Below are positions 1 to 8,340 of a stretch of DNA of 34,739 bases, piece after piece. The DNA lies in NCBI GenBank assembly GCA_019235715.1, contig JAFAKE010000010.1, forward strand, positions 1 through 34,739, in the 5' to 3' direction. A model generated the notes under the pieces. That model had not been told where the DNA came from. It made no database searches and saw only the letters and a program-made list of their open reading frames with translations. Position numbers and translations under genes: made by a program. This DNA comes from Vulcanimicrobiota bacterium (GTDB taxonomy: Bacteria; Vulcanimicrobiota; Vulcanimicrobiia; Eremiobacterales; Eremiobacteraceae). Every line of letters starts with the position of its first letter. The first letter of the stretch is position 1.

Positions 1-884
1 TCCCTCCAGCGGCGCACTTCCATCTGCGGGGCGATCGCTGCGGTCATATAGATGAGAGCGGCGGCGGCAGCGACCGCGAGCCCTCCCGTCCCCAGAAAAA
101 CGCCTGCGCCCAGGGAGGCGAGCGCCGCCGCGATCAGCGCTGCGGGAGCCGCGAATACGAGCCGGCGCGAGAGTGGGTCGCCGACGCGCACGAGACAGCC
201 GCGCGAGCGACCGATATTCCAGATCTGCCACGCATGATTCGGCCACAGCGCTCGGCGATAGTGGAAGACATATGGCCGAGGGTCATACCGGATAAGGCCG
301 CCGACTCGAGCAAGCCGCGCGCATAGATGGCTGTCTTCCCCGCCGTACCAGTTCGTCGCCCAGCCGCCGGCGCGATCGAGCCATTCTTTGCGCACGATCA
401 GATCGAACGCTGGGTAATCGTCACAATCGCGCGGCGCTTCGCGCACGAAGCGGAAGCGTAATGGGCCGCTGCCTGCGTGCGCTTCCAACGCACGCGCGCT
501 GACGCGCTCCCAAAAGAGCTGATCGTCGGGCTCAAGTCCTGGCCCGCCGACGCCCGCTGCCTGCGGTGTTTCGGCGAGCACGCGCGCTGCTTCGTCAAGC
601 CATTGCGGCGGTGGATACGCGTCGTCGTCCAGATAGGCGTAGGCGTCGACGTCGGCGCACTGAGCGCGCGCGAGATCGCGTTTGGTCGCTGGCCCTGTCA
701 ATGCGTGTGATCCGCTGACGACGTTGATGAAGTGCGGATCGTCGGGCAGATCGATTGGCTCGTCAGACACGACGCAGATGATGCGCGGCTCGTACGTCAG
801 ATTTGCGCACGCCTGGAGGCAGCGCGCCAGCCGCGAGTGTTGCCGCGCTACGGGAATCACGACAGCGATTCTCAGAGCGGCCAT
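1..884 (-). CDS. GT2-family glycosyltransferase (partial, C-terminus beyond window)
   Basis: The minus-strand frame is open from an ATG at 884 to the window edge, giving at least 294 residues. AAGGA lies about 8 bases before the ATG. The N-terminus has the beta-strand/loop start typical of GT-A folds (AVVIPVARQ), then an acidic DDD metal-binding motif at residues 86-88 and a GGED motif at 181-184, which in GT2 enzymes contributes the catalytic base. About 50 residues of hydrophobic sequence follow from about residue 240, suggesting C-terminal membrane helices. By family it transfers a sugar from a nucleotide donor to an envelope glycan or lipid; donor and acceptor cannot be read. It is divergent from murJ, and the 102-base gap would hold both promoters. 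Confidence 0.82.
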   Translation of the reverse strand, partial: MAALRIAVVIPVARQHSRLARCLQACANLTYEPRIICVVSDEPIDLPDDPHFINVVSGSHALTGPATKRDLARAQCADVDAYAYLDDDAYPPPQWLDEAARVLAETPQAAGVGGPGLEPDDQLFWERVSARALEAHAGSGPLRFRFVREAPRDCDDYPAFDLIVRKEWLDRAGGWATNWYGGEDSHLCARLARVGGLIRYDPRPYVFHYRRALWPNHAWQIWNIGRSRGCLVRVGDPLSRRLVFAAPAALIAAALASLGAGVFLGTGGLAVAAAAALIYMTAAIAPQMEVRRWR

Positions 885-986
885 AAAACCGTCCTTTGCG
901 CCCACACCGCCGCGTGCATTATGGACGCTTCCCCATCGTCCCTCGCGCATAGGCACGTGCGACGCACATTTCGAAGCCATCTTGCC

Positions 987-2609
987 ATGGCACTCGCCAC
1001 CGCTGAGCGTCGCTCTCAGAGATCTCTCAGCAAACCGCCCGCGAATGTCACGGCTTCGACGCTCGCCGTCATGATCGCCACACTCGCGAGCATGCTCTTA
1101 GGCTTCGCGCGCGAGGTCGTCAACGCCAAATACTTCGGCGAATCCTGGGAATTCGATGCGTTTCTCGTCGCCGCCATCGTGCCGACGCTCGTCTTCGGGG
1201 TCTTCAACGGCGCGCTGGTGAGCGCGCTCGTGCCGGTGTTCTCCGAATACTTCGGCGCGAAGCAGGAAGAAGACGCGTGGCGGCTGTCGAGCACTGTGAT
1301 CAACGTGCTGTTCGTGGTCCTGCTCGCCGCGGCTGCGCTGGGCTGGCTGGCCGCGCCGCTCATCGTGCGCGTCGTGGCCGTCGGCTTTCCGGCAGACCAC
1401 CTCGCCGAGACCGTACGCATGACTCGCATCCTCATGCCTGCGATCATCGCCACGTCCATCGCGGGAGTGCTGCAGGCCGTGCTCAACGCACAGCAGCGTT
1501 ACCGCGCCGCGGCGCTGCAAGGCGTTGCGCTCAACGTGGTGACCGTTGCGAGCGTCCTCGTGCTCTTCCGCCAATACGGCATTTACGCGCTCGTGTTCGG
1601 CTACGCCGCCGGACTCTTCGCGCAGCTGCTCGTGCAGGTGCCAAGTTTTCTGCGCCGCTCGCGCTACCGGCTGGTCGTCGACTTGCGTCATCCCGGCATC
1701 GCGGCGCTGTTCGCGATCCTCGGTCCGATCGTCGTCGGCTCTGCGGTCGGACAGGTTAACCTCTTGGTCGACAAATACTTCGCGTCGGCGCTGCCTGCCG
1801 GCGCCATTTCAGCGATGAATTACGCGACGAAACTCGTCGGATTCCCACAGCAGCTATTCGCCGTCGCGATCGCCACCGTGATCTTCCCAATCCTGTCGGC
1901 CCAGTTCGCGACGCGCGAGATCGCGGCGTTGCGCCAGACCGCCTCGACCGGCTTGCGCATGACCGCGCTCATCACCATCCCGGCTGCAGCGCTGCTGATC
2001 GTGCTCGCGCAGCCGATCTTGAGCGTGCTGTTCGAGCGCGGCGCGTTCACGTCGGGCGACGTCGTGCGCACCGCGGGCGCACTGCAATACTATGCGATCG
2101 GACTGCTCGGCATCGCCGCGTGCGTGGTGCTCACGCGCTGCTTTTTCGCCATGCGCGACTCGCGTACGCCCGTGATCCTCGCGATCGGCGTGATGATCCA
2201 AAACGTCGTGCTTTCCGCGTTGCTCGTCGGGCCATATGGCGTCAACGGCCTTGCGATCTCGAACTCCGCATCCTCACTCACCGAAGCCGCGATTTTGTTC
2301 TGGCTGCTGCACAAGCGCATCGGACCGGTCGACGAAGGCGGAGATCTTATCGGCTCGTGCATCCTGCGCGTCAGCATCGCGTCGTCCGCGATGGCCGCCG
2401 CTGCGTTCGTCGTCCACAGGCTGCTGTGGCACGACGCCGGCACGCTCTTGCAACACGCCGCCACGCTCGCCGCCGCGCTGCTGGTCGGCGGCGCCGTGTT
2501 CTTGGCGGTGGGAACAGCGCTGCGCGTTCGCGAGCTCGCGATGCTGCTCGCGGTCGCGGCCGAGTATGTCGAACGCCGCGCCGCATCCGCTGCCGCGACG
2601 CCGCGTTGA
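987..2609 (+). CDS. murJ: MurJ-type lipid II flippase
   Basis: An integral membrane protein of about 540 residues with the repeated hydrophobic segments of the MOP superfamily (about 14 helices). The N-terminal region (STLAVMIATLASMLLGFARE) matches the MurJ/MviN signature, and charged loop residues such as FGESWEFDAF follow. MurJ moves lipid-linked peptidoglycan precursor across the inner membrane. I chose the ATG at 987 because it puts the first helix at the usual distance from the N-terminus. An in-frame ATG at 921 would add a 22-residue basic stretch, and neither has a clear ribosome site. The stop overlaps the rmlD start by four bases. A flippase for another lipid-linked glycan remains possible given the sugar genes around it. 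Confidence 0.88.
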   Translation: MALATAERRSQRSLSKPPANVTASTLAVMIATLASMLLGFAREVVNAKYFGESWEFDAFLVAAIVPTLVFGVFNGALVSALVPVFSEYFGAKQEEDAWRLSSTVINVLFVVLLAAAALGWLAAPLIVRVVAVGFPADHLAETVRMTRILMPAIIATSIAGVLQAVLNAQQRYRAAALQGVALNVVTVASVLVLFRQYGIYALVFGYAAGLFAQLLVQVPSFLRRSRYRLVVDLRHPGIAALFAILGPIVVGSAVGQVNLLVDKYFASALPAGAISAMNYATKLVGFPQQLFAVAIATVIFPILSAQFATREIAALRQTASTGLRMTALITIPAAALLIVLAQPILSVLFERGAFTSGDVVRTAGALQYYAIGLLGIAACVVLTRCFFAMRDSRTPVILAIGVMIQNVVLSALLVGPYGVNGLAISNSASSLTEAAILFWLLHKRIGPVDEGGDLIGSCILRVSIASSAMAAAAFVVHRLLWHDAGTLLQHAATLAAALLVGGAVFLAVGTALRVRELAMLLAVAAEYVERRAASAAATPR

Positions 2610-3472
2610 AACTCGCCGTCATCGGCGCCAACGGGCAGTTCGGCAGCGACATCGCGCGCATCGCTCGCGAGCGCCGCTTTGAAGTCATCGGCCTGACGCA
2701 TCAGGATTGCGACGTCCGCGACCGCGCGTCGCTGGATCGCGCGCTTTCCGCGATCGGTGCAGGCGACGTCGTCGTCAACACCGCGGCGATGCACAAGACC
2801 GATGAATGCCAGCTGCGTCCCGCCGCCGCGGTCGAAGTGAACGTGCATGGCGCATACCATGCGGCGCTCGCGGCAGCGGCGCGCGGCGCGACGCCCGTCT
2901 ACATCAGCACCGACTACGTCTTTGACGGCAGCAAACGCGCGCCGTACCTCGAAAGCGACGCCCCGTTACCCTTGCAAGTCTATGGCTCGAGCAAGGCCGC
3001 CGGCGAAGCGCTCGTGCGTTTGGTCGCATCGCACTACATCGTGCGCGTGAGCAGTCTATTCGGCGTTGCGGGTTCGAGCGGCAAGGGCGGAAATTTCGTC
3101 GAGACGATGCTCGCGCGCGGTGGCGGCGGCGAAAAACCGCGCGTCGTCGACGATATCGTGTCGTCGCCCACCTCGACCGCGGATGCGGCCGCGCTGTTCG
3201 TCGACCTGCTCGAACGAAAGGCGCCGTTCGGCACCTACCACTTGGCGAACGAAGGAGCAGCGAGTTGGCGCGAGTTCGCCGATGAGATCTTCGCGCAGTG
3301 CGGCTTGCGCGTGCGCGCCGAACCGATCAAGTCAAAGGATATGATCGGGCTGCGCCGGCCCGCGTACTCAGTGCTCGCGAGCGAGAAACTCGCCGAGCTA
3401 GGGCTCAGCGCGCGACCGTGGCGCGACGGGCTGCGCGACTACCTCAAAGCGAAGGGCCATATCAAAGGATAG
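2606..3472 (+). CDS. rmlD: dTDP-4-dehydrorhamnose reductase (RmlD/RfbD)
   Basis: A 288-residue extended SDR protein of normal RmlD length. It opens with the nucleotide-binding motif GANGQFG, has the STDYVFDG segment typical of RmlD, and carries catalytic Tyr126-x3-Lys130 (YGSSK). The family reduces dTDP-4-dehydro-L-rhamnose to dTDP-L-rhamnose for cell-surface polysaccharide. The start is TTG at 2606, inside the murJ stop (TTGA), implying translational coupling. No ATG or GTG lies nearer the conserved N-terminus. The last 11 bases overlap the convergent epimerase gene tail to tail. No rmlA, rmlB or rmlC is in the window. Confidence 0.88.
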   Translation: MKLAVIGANGQFGSDIARIARERRFEVIGLTHQDCDVRDRASLDRALSAIGAGDVVVNTAAMHKTDECQLRPAAAVEVNVHGAYHAALAAAARGATPVYISTDYVFDGSKRAPYLESDAPLPLQVYGSSKAAGEALVRLVASHYIVRVSSLFGVAGSSGKGGNFVETMLARGGGGEKPRVVDDIVSSPTSTADAAALFVDLLERKAPFGTYHLANEGAASWREFADEIFAQCGLRVRAEPIKSKDMIGLRRPAYSVLASEKLAELGLSARPWRDGLRDYLKAKGHIKG

Positions 3473-4544
3473 GAGCGCTCGATCGCTGCGTCGCGGCGCC
3501 GTTCGCCGACGCCGCGGTCGTCGCATCCCAGATCGAACGCTCGCCGGCATGCGTCGCGACGACGTCCTCGAGCAGCGTCATCCAATCGATATTGTAAAAG
3601 CGCGGATGCGCAAGCCCCGCCGGGTCCTTCACCGGCAATTTCGCGAGCATGCGCTCGATCGACTCGAGCACGGTGACGTGCGGCGTGAAACCGAGCGCGG
3701 CGGTCAGCTTCGCGTTCGTGCAGCGATAATTGCGATTGATCTTGGGCAGCGGCGCGTCTTCGAGGCGCACGGAACGCTCGTGCAGCGATAGGGAGCCTGA
3801 GACCAACATCGCGAGCTGGCGGATCTGGAAGTTGCCGTGCACGACGTTGAACGTCTCTCCGCTCACCGTCCCCGCGTCCGCTTCCAGACAGCGCAGGTGC
3901 GCCTCGGCGACGTCGCCGACGTCGACCAGCGGGCGCCACATCCAGCCGCCGCCGTGCAGAAAAAGCGTGCCGCGCAGCAGCGCATCCTTGATAAACGTGT
4001 TCACGACGAGGTCGAGGCGCATGCGCGGACTGTAGCCATACACGGTGCCCTGGCGCAGGATAACGGGATGGAAGCCGTCGCCTGCGAGGCTGCGCAGCGA
4101 CTCTTCGGCGGCGAACTTCGAGCGCGAGTACGCGCCGCGCGGCTGTACCGCGGCGCTTTCGTCGAAGAGGCCATCGCCCAGCCCGTCGTAGATCGACGCG
4201 CTGGAGCCGAAACTGAAGCGCGCGATGCCGCGCTGCTTGCACGCCGCCGCTAAGTGCGCCGTCGCATCCGCGTTCATCTGCCAGTTCGCTTCGGTATTGT
4301 ACTCGGCCGTCGGATCGTTGGACAGCCCGGCGAGATGCGCGACGCCGTCGATGCCGTCGAGAACGTCCGGACCGATCGCGCGCACGTCTTCTTGCACCAG
4401 TTCGATGCGCTCGCGCAGATGCGCCAGCGGCGCACGGCCCCAGTACAGCCGATCGAGCACGCGCACGGTGTGGCCCGCGTCGAGCAGCCGCTCGCACAGC
4501 ACGACGCCGATATATCCGCCGCCGCCGGTGACTAGGATCTTCAC
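3462..4544 (-). CDS. NAD-dependent nucleotide-sugar epimerase/dehydratase
   Basis: A 360-residue extended SDR enzyme. The Rossmann motif GGGGYIG is at the N-terminus and the catalytic Tyr139-x3-Lys143 (YSRSK) is present with an upstream SSASIY segment. The start is GTG at 4544: the conserved first strand (KILVTGG) begins at the next codon. Family members epimerise or dehydrate UDP-, dTDP- or GDP-sugars; the specific substrate cannot be told. The C-terminal 25 residues are Ala/Ser-rich and probably disordered. It lies 32 bases after the LptD-like gene and is the last gene of the minus-strand group starting at 7430. Confidence 0.85.
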   Translation of the reverse strand: MKILVTGGGGYIGVVLCERLLDAGHTVRVLDRLYWGRAPLAHLRERIELVQEDVRAIGPDVLDGIDGVAHLAGLSNDPTAEYNTEANWQMNADATAHLAAACKQRGIARFSFGSSASIYDGLGDGLFDESAAVQPRGAYSRSKFAAEESLRSLAGDGFHPVILRQGTVYGYSPRMRLDLVVNTFIKDALLRGTLFLHGGGWMWRPLVDVGDVAEAHLRCLEADAGTVSGETFNVVHGNFQIRQLAMLVSGSLSLHERSVRLEDAPLPKINRNYRCTNAKLTAALGFTPHVTVLESIERMLAKLPVKDPAGLAHPRFYNIDWMTLLEDVVATHAGERSIWDATTAASANGAATQRSSAPIL

Positions 4545-4576
4545 GCTGCGATCATGCTCTCCGAATCGGCCTGGAA

Positions 4577-6148
4577 TTATGGGAAGAGCTGGAAGGTGAT
4601 CGTTCCAAAGCGTTGACCTTCGAATCCGAAATAGTAGGACCTGCCGAGTTCGACGGTCAGTCCCTGATAGACGCGAAAGCGCACGTCGGCGCCGACGACC
4701 CATGGCGTGACGACGACGCCGGCCGGCAGCTGCGTCGAGCCGGTCGCATGCGAGCCGGTCAGCAGCATCGCGAACTCGTTGTTGTGATTGTACTGCAGCG
4801 AGGCGTTCTCAGTGGTGAAGTGGCTTGCGTACGATGCATCGAGCGTCGGAAAATCGTCGCGTATGGGCTGATCGATGATGCCGCCCGTCAGCGTGACGAA
4901 GCGGTTCATGCGCTGCGTGAGATTGAGCGCGTACGTCTGGAAGTTCTGCAAATGCGGCAACGTGTCGTGCGAAAACCGGTCGTCGCCCGACATCGTGAGC
5001 GTGGTCGCCGGCCCCACTGCGAGCGGCTTCGTCGCCAGATAGCCCTCGAACGCGAGATGCGAGTACCATTGCGGCAAGAAGATATCGGATGGAAACGGAG
5101 AGTAGCCGAATGTCGGCGGCGTGTGCGTCTCGCCGGCCTCCGAGCGCAAGTGGAACACGAGATCGGACAGCGTGCCTTGCTGTGCGAGCGCTTGGTCGTA
5201 TCCTTGCCACGCCAGCAGTGCGCCGAAGTTCTGATGGTATTGCGAGCCGTTGAGCTCGATGAACGAACGGTGGACGCCGTCGCGTACGTCGTACGAGTTG
5301 ATCGTACCGATGCCTTGGATGCTTTCCGAGGTGAGCGATTGCTGCGTGTGGCTGTTGATGCGATCTTGCCAGCTGAAGTTCAGCGTTTTCTCGTTGCCGA
5401 AGATCGGCGCGACCGAGGCGATCACGTACGCGTGCGTCGTGTCGACGATGCGATCGTCGAAGCCCAGCGCGAACTTGACGTCGGGCCGGTAGATGAAGTG
5501 CAGACCCTGCACCGAATCGCGCGTGCTGCCGAAGTAGACGGGCACGTCTTCGCTGGCGCCCGCTAAATTGCTGATCGCATAGCCGGGATCGGACGAGTAC
5601 GTGTACACGTACGAGGGCAGCGGCAAGCTGCGCGCGCCCGGCAGTGCGACGCGCACGTTCGTCAGGCGCACGTCCGTGCCGACGTGCGCGACCGCGCGGT
5701 GCGCAGTCGCGAACGGCGTCTCATCGCCGAAGTCGGGAACCGGCAACGGTTCTGCGGCAGCGGATGGGCCAGTCGGTTCGCCTCCGATCTCACCGCCCGA
5801 CACGACGCGGCGCCGCGGCGGCTCGTCGAGCGACACGAGCAAGCCGTGGTGCGTGTTCAGCTCATCGCCGAAAACGTCGCCTTGCGCGCTTTCGACCACG
5901 GTGCCTGAGCCGGCTGACGCGGGCAGCGCGTGAGCAGACGACACGGTGACATCGCCAATCGCGAGGTAGCGTTTGGCACGCAGGTCGACGGTGATGTGTG
6001 CGGCACTGACGTGCACGACGCCGTCATCGAGATAGGCGCCGCCATTGGCGTCGAGCACGAGATGCGACGCGTAGAAGCGGACGCTAGTACCTGTGAGGGT
6101 GACGGTTTGGCCTTGGACGTCGGCGTAGGCGGCTGTCGCCGTCGACAA
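4577..6148 (-). CDS. LptD/OstA-like outer-membrane assembly protein
   Basis: About 523 residues from the first standard start (TTG 6148). Residues 10-70 are a beta-rich repeat like the LptA/OstA jellyroll (an LxxDANGGAYLDDG turn, and GDVTV). The rest alternates aromatic and polar residues as in outer-membrane barrels and ends FQLFP. LptD inserts lipopolysaccharide into the outer leaflet; at this length it is shorter than E. coli LptD (784), so it may be a divergent or partial-function relative. The frame stays open upstream to 6214 and encodes an arginine-rich segment, a hydrophobic core and an AYA-type cleavage site, a complete signal peptide. No ATG, GTG or TTG precedes it; ATC at 6208 is the best-placed codon. 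The extended frame overlaps the end of the aminotransferase gene. Confidence 0.72.
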   Translation of the reverse strand: MSTATAAYADVQGQTVTLTGTSVRFYASHLVLDANGGAYLDDGVVHVSAAHITVDLRAKRYLAIGDVTVSSAHALPASAGSGTVVESAQGDVFGDELNTHHGLLVSLDEPPRRRVVSGGEIGGEPTGPSAAAEPLPVPDFGDETPFATAHRAVAHVGTDVRLTNVRVALPGARSLPLPSYVYTYSSDPGYAISNLAGASEDVPVYFGSTRDSVQGLHFIYRPDVKFALGFDDRIVDTTHAYVIASVAPIFGNEKTLNFSWQDRINSHTQQSLTSESIQGIGTINSYDVRDGVHRSFIELNGSQYHQNFGALLAWQGYDQALAQQGTLSDLVFHLRSEAGETHTPPTFGYSPFPSDIFLPQWYSHLAFEGYLATKPLAVGPATTLTMSGDDRFSHDTLPHLQNFQTYALNLTQRMNRFVTLTGGIIDQPIRDDFPTLDASYASHFTTENASLQYNHNNEFAMLLTGSHATGSTQLPAGVVVTPWVVGADVRFRVYQGLTVELGRSYYFGFEGQRFGTITFQLFP

Positions 6149-6191
6149 GGAGAGCAGCGCGAGCGCACACGCCGCGCCGCAGGTTCGAGCG

Positions 6192-7430
6192 TTACGCCTG
6201 TGCCAGATGCGTCGTCACCAAGTCTCCGAGCCGCTCGATTCCGGTCACGAGCGCGTCTTCGGACGCATTGCTGAAGTTGAGGCGCATGGTGTTGCGCACG
6301 TCCGCATTGACCCAGAACGGCGCGCCGGGCACGAATGCGACCTTCTTTTCCGACGCATGGCCGAGCAGTTCTTGCGTGTCGATGCCTTCGGGCATGCGCG
6401 CCCACAAGAAAAGCCCGCCGTCGGGGCGCGTCCACGACGAGCCGGCCGGCATCGCGCGTGCCAGCGTCTCGAGCATGAGGTCGCGCCGGCGCCGATACAC
6501 GGGCAGCATCTCGGCGATGTGCCCTTCCACCTGGCCCGGCACGCGCGCGTACGCGTAGACGGCGCGCTGCGTGAAGCTTGACGTGTGCAGATCTGCGGCC
6601 TGTTTTGCCGGCACGACGCGTTCGTAGAGTCCCGGCTCAGGGATCACCAGCCACGCGACGCGCATGCCGGGCGCGATGATTTTGCTCACCGTGCTCATGT
6701 AGACTGTGTTGCGGCCTTTCGCAAGCGCCATGATCGATGGCAGCGGTTCGCCGGAGTAGCGCAACCGTCCGTACGGGTCATCTTCGAAGATCGGAATGCC
6801 ATGCTCGGCGCATACGTCGATCAATTCGTGCCGGCGGCGCAGGCTCAACGTCACGCCGGTCGGATTTTCGAAGTTAGGGACGAGGTAGAGCAGTTTGGGC
6901 TTGACCGGAGTCTGTCGCAGGAGACGGTCCAGGTCTTCAGTGCGCATACCGTTGTCGTCGGACGGAACGTTGAGGTAGCGCGCTTGATACGCGTCAAACG
7001 CCTGGATCGCGCCGAGATACGCCGGGTTTTCAATGACGACATAATCGCCGGGATCGAGCAGCACCTTGCCGATGAGGTCGAGGCCTTGCTGCGAGCCGCT
7101 GATGATGAGGACTTGTTCGGGTTCGCATTCGATCGAGTTGTTGGCGCGCAAGTACTCGCAGATCCAGGCGCGCAGCGGCGTGAAACCTTCGGTCACACTG
7201 TATTGCAACGCGGCGGCGCCGGCCTCGTCGAGCACCTCTTGGCACGCCTTGCCGAATTCGCGCACCGGAAAGAGTTCTGGTGCAGGGAGGCCGCCCGCGA
7301 AGGAGATGACGTCGGGGAGTTCGGTGACTTTGAGGATCTCGCGGATAGCGCTGGCTTTGAGCCGGCCCATGCGCTGCGCGTATCTGAAGACGTCAAGATC
7401 GGCGCGGTTCGACGGAGCGGCGAGTGACAT
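6192..7430 (-). CDS. PLP-dependent class I/II aminotransferase (2-aminoadipate/aromatic type)
   Basis: A 412-residue fold-type I aminotransferase. It has the SFAGGLPAPELFP N-terminal arm, the GSQQGLDLIGK phosphate-loop start, the PNFENPTGVTLS segment and the PLP lysine at residue 250 (STVSKIIAPG), followed by the conserved PGMR. These features match the LysN/MocR-catalytic-domain branch, but the winged helix of MocR regulators is absent. Likely reactions are transamination of 2-aminoadipate, branched-chain or aromatic amino acids. The ATG at 7430 follows GGGAGG by 7 bases, a good ribosome site, and longer N-terminal forms lack any. It is first in the minus-strand group and divergent from larB across 148 bases. 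Confidence 0.88.
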   Translation of the reverse strand: MSLAAPSNRADLDVFRYAQRMGRLKASAIREILKVTELPDVISFAGGLPAPELFPVREFGKACQEVLDEAGAAALQYSVTEGFTPLRAWICEYLRANNSIECEPEQVLIISGSQQGLDLIGKVLLDPGDYVVIENPAYLGAIQAFDAYQARYLNVPSDDNGMRTEDLDRLLRQTPVKPKLLYLVPNFENPTGVTLSLRRRHELIDVCAEHGIPIFEDDPYGRLRYSGEPLPSIMALAKGRNTVYMSTVSKIIAPGMRVAWLVIPEPGLYERVVPAKQAADLHTSSFTQRAVYAYARVPGQVEGHIAEMLPVYRRRRDLMLETLARAMPAGSSWTRPDGGLFLWARMPEGIDTQELLGHASEKKVAFVPGAPFWVNADVRNTMRLNFSNASEDALVTGIERLGDLVTTHLAQA

Positions 7431-7578
7431 GCAAGGCCTCCCACGCGTGGTTCGGCACGCCGAGCGCAGGTCCCCCGCCCGCGCTCGCTGCGAACGCTCG
7501 CTCATCCTCACATATTCCCGAAACTCAGGCAAATGCGCGGAGAGGCGCGCTCCCGGGCAAGCGCGTAAGTCCGCTGCG

Positions 7579-8340
7579 ATGCAGGATACCTTGCGCGGCT
7601 TGCTCGCCGCCCTGCGTGACGGAACGATGTCGGTCGACGACGCGCTCGCACATCTGCGCGGCGCGGGCGCGAGCGACATACCATCGGTGACGCTCGATCA
7701 TCTGCGCGCCGAGCGCACAGGATTTCCGGAAGTGATCTATTGTCCTGGCAAGCGCGACGATGAGATCGCCGCGATCGCCGCGCGTCTGGCATCTTCAGCC
7801 GGACGTTTTTTGGCGACGCGTGCGACTGCGAGCGCGTTCGAGGCGGTGCGCGCGCAGGTGCCCGATGCACGATTCGACGCCGATGCGCGCGCGATCGCGT
7901 TTGAACGCGATCGGCTCGAGCGCGTCGGTCTCGTGTGCGTGGTCAGCGCCGGCACGTCGGACCGCCACGTCGCGGCAGAGGCCGCATGCGCGCTCGACAT
8001 CATGGGCAACGAGCTGGCGCGCGTCGACGACGTCGGCGTCGCCGGTTTGCACCGCGTGCTCGGCCACGTCGGCGCGCTGCGCACGTGCAACGTGGTCGTC
8101 GCCGTCGCCGGCATGGATGGCGCGTTGCCGGGCGTCATCGCGGGCTTGACCGATCGCCCGGTTCTCGCGGTGCCGACAAGCGTCGGATACGGCGCGTCGT
8201 TCGGCGGACTTGCAGCGCTGCTCACGATGCTCAACGCGTGCGCGGGCGGCGTCAGCGTCGTCAACATCGACAACGGTTTTGGCGCGGCCTGCGCCGCATC
8301 GCGCATCAATCATCTCGCGGCGGATCGCGCAAAGCGATGA
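7579..8340 (+). CDS. larB: Nickel-pincer cofactor biosynthesis protein LarB
   Basis: 253 residues, close to Lactiplantibacillus LarB. The N-terminal helical part (MSVDDALAHLR) and the FPEVIYCPGK segment precede a PurE-like C-terminal domain (VVSAGTSDRHVAAEAA, GMDGALPGVIAGL). LarB carboxylates the pyridinium ring of nicotinic acid adenine dinucleotide and releases AMP, the first step to the nickel-pincer nucleotide of lactate racemase and related enzymes. PurE is the other family to consider, but the order larB-larC-larE makes LarB secure. The ATG at 7579 begins the conserved N-terminal helix. The stop overlaps larC by four bases (ATGA). No larA is in the window. Confidence 0.92.
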   Translation: MQDTLRGLLAALRDGTMSVDDALAHLRGAGASDIPSVTLDHLRAERTGFPEVIYCPGKRDDEIAAIAARLASSAGRFLATRATASAFEAVRAQVPDARFDADARAIAFERDRLERVGLVCVVSAGTSDRHVAAEAACALDIMGNELARVDDVGVAGLHRVLGHVGALRTCNVVVAVAGMDGALPGVIAGLTDRPVLAVPTSVGYGASFGGLAALLTMLNACAGGVSVVNIDNGFGAACAASRINHLAADRAKR

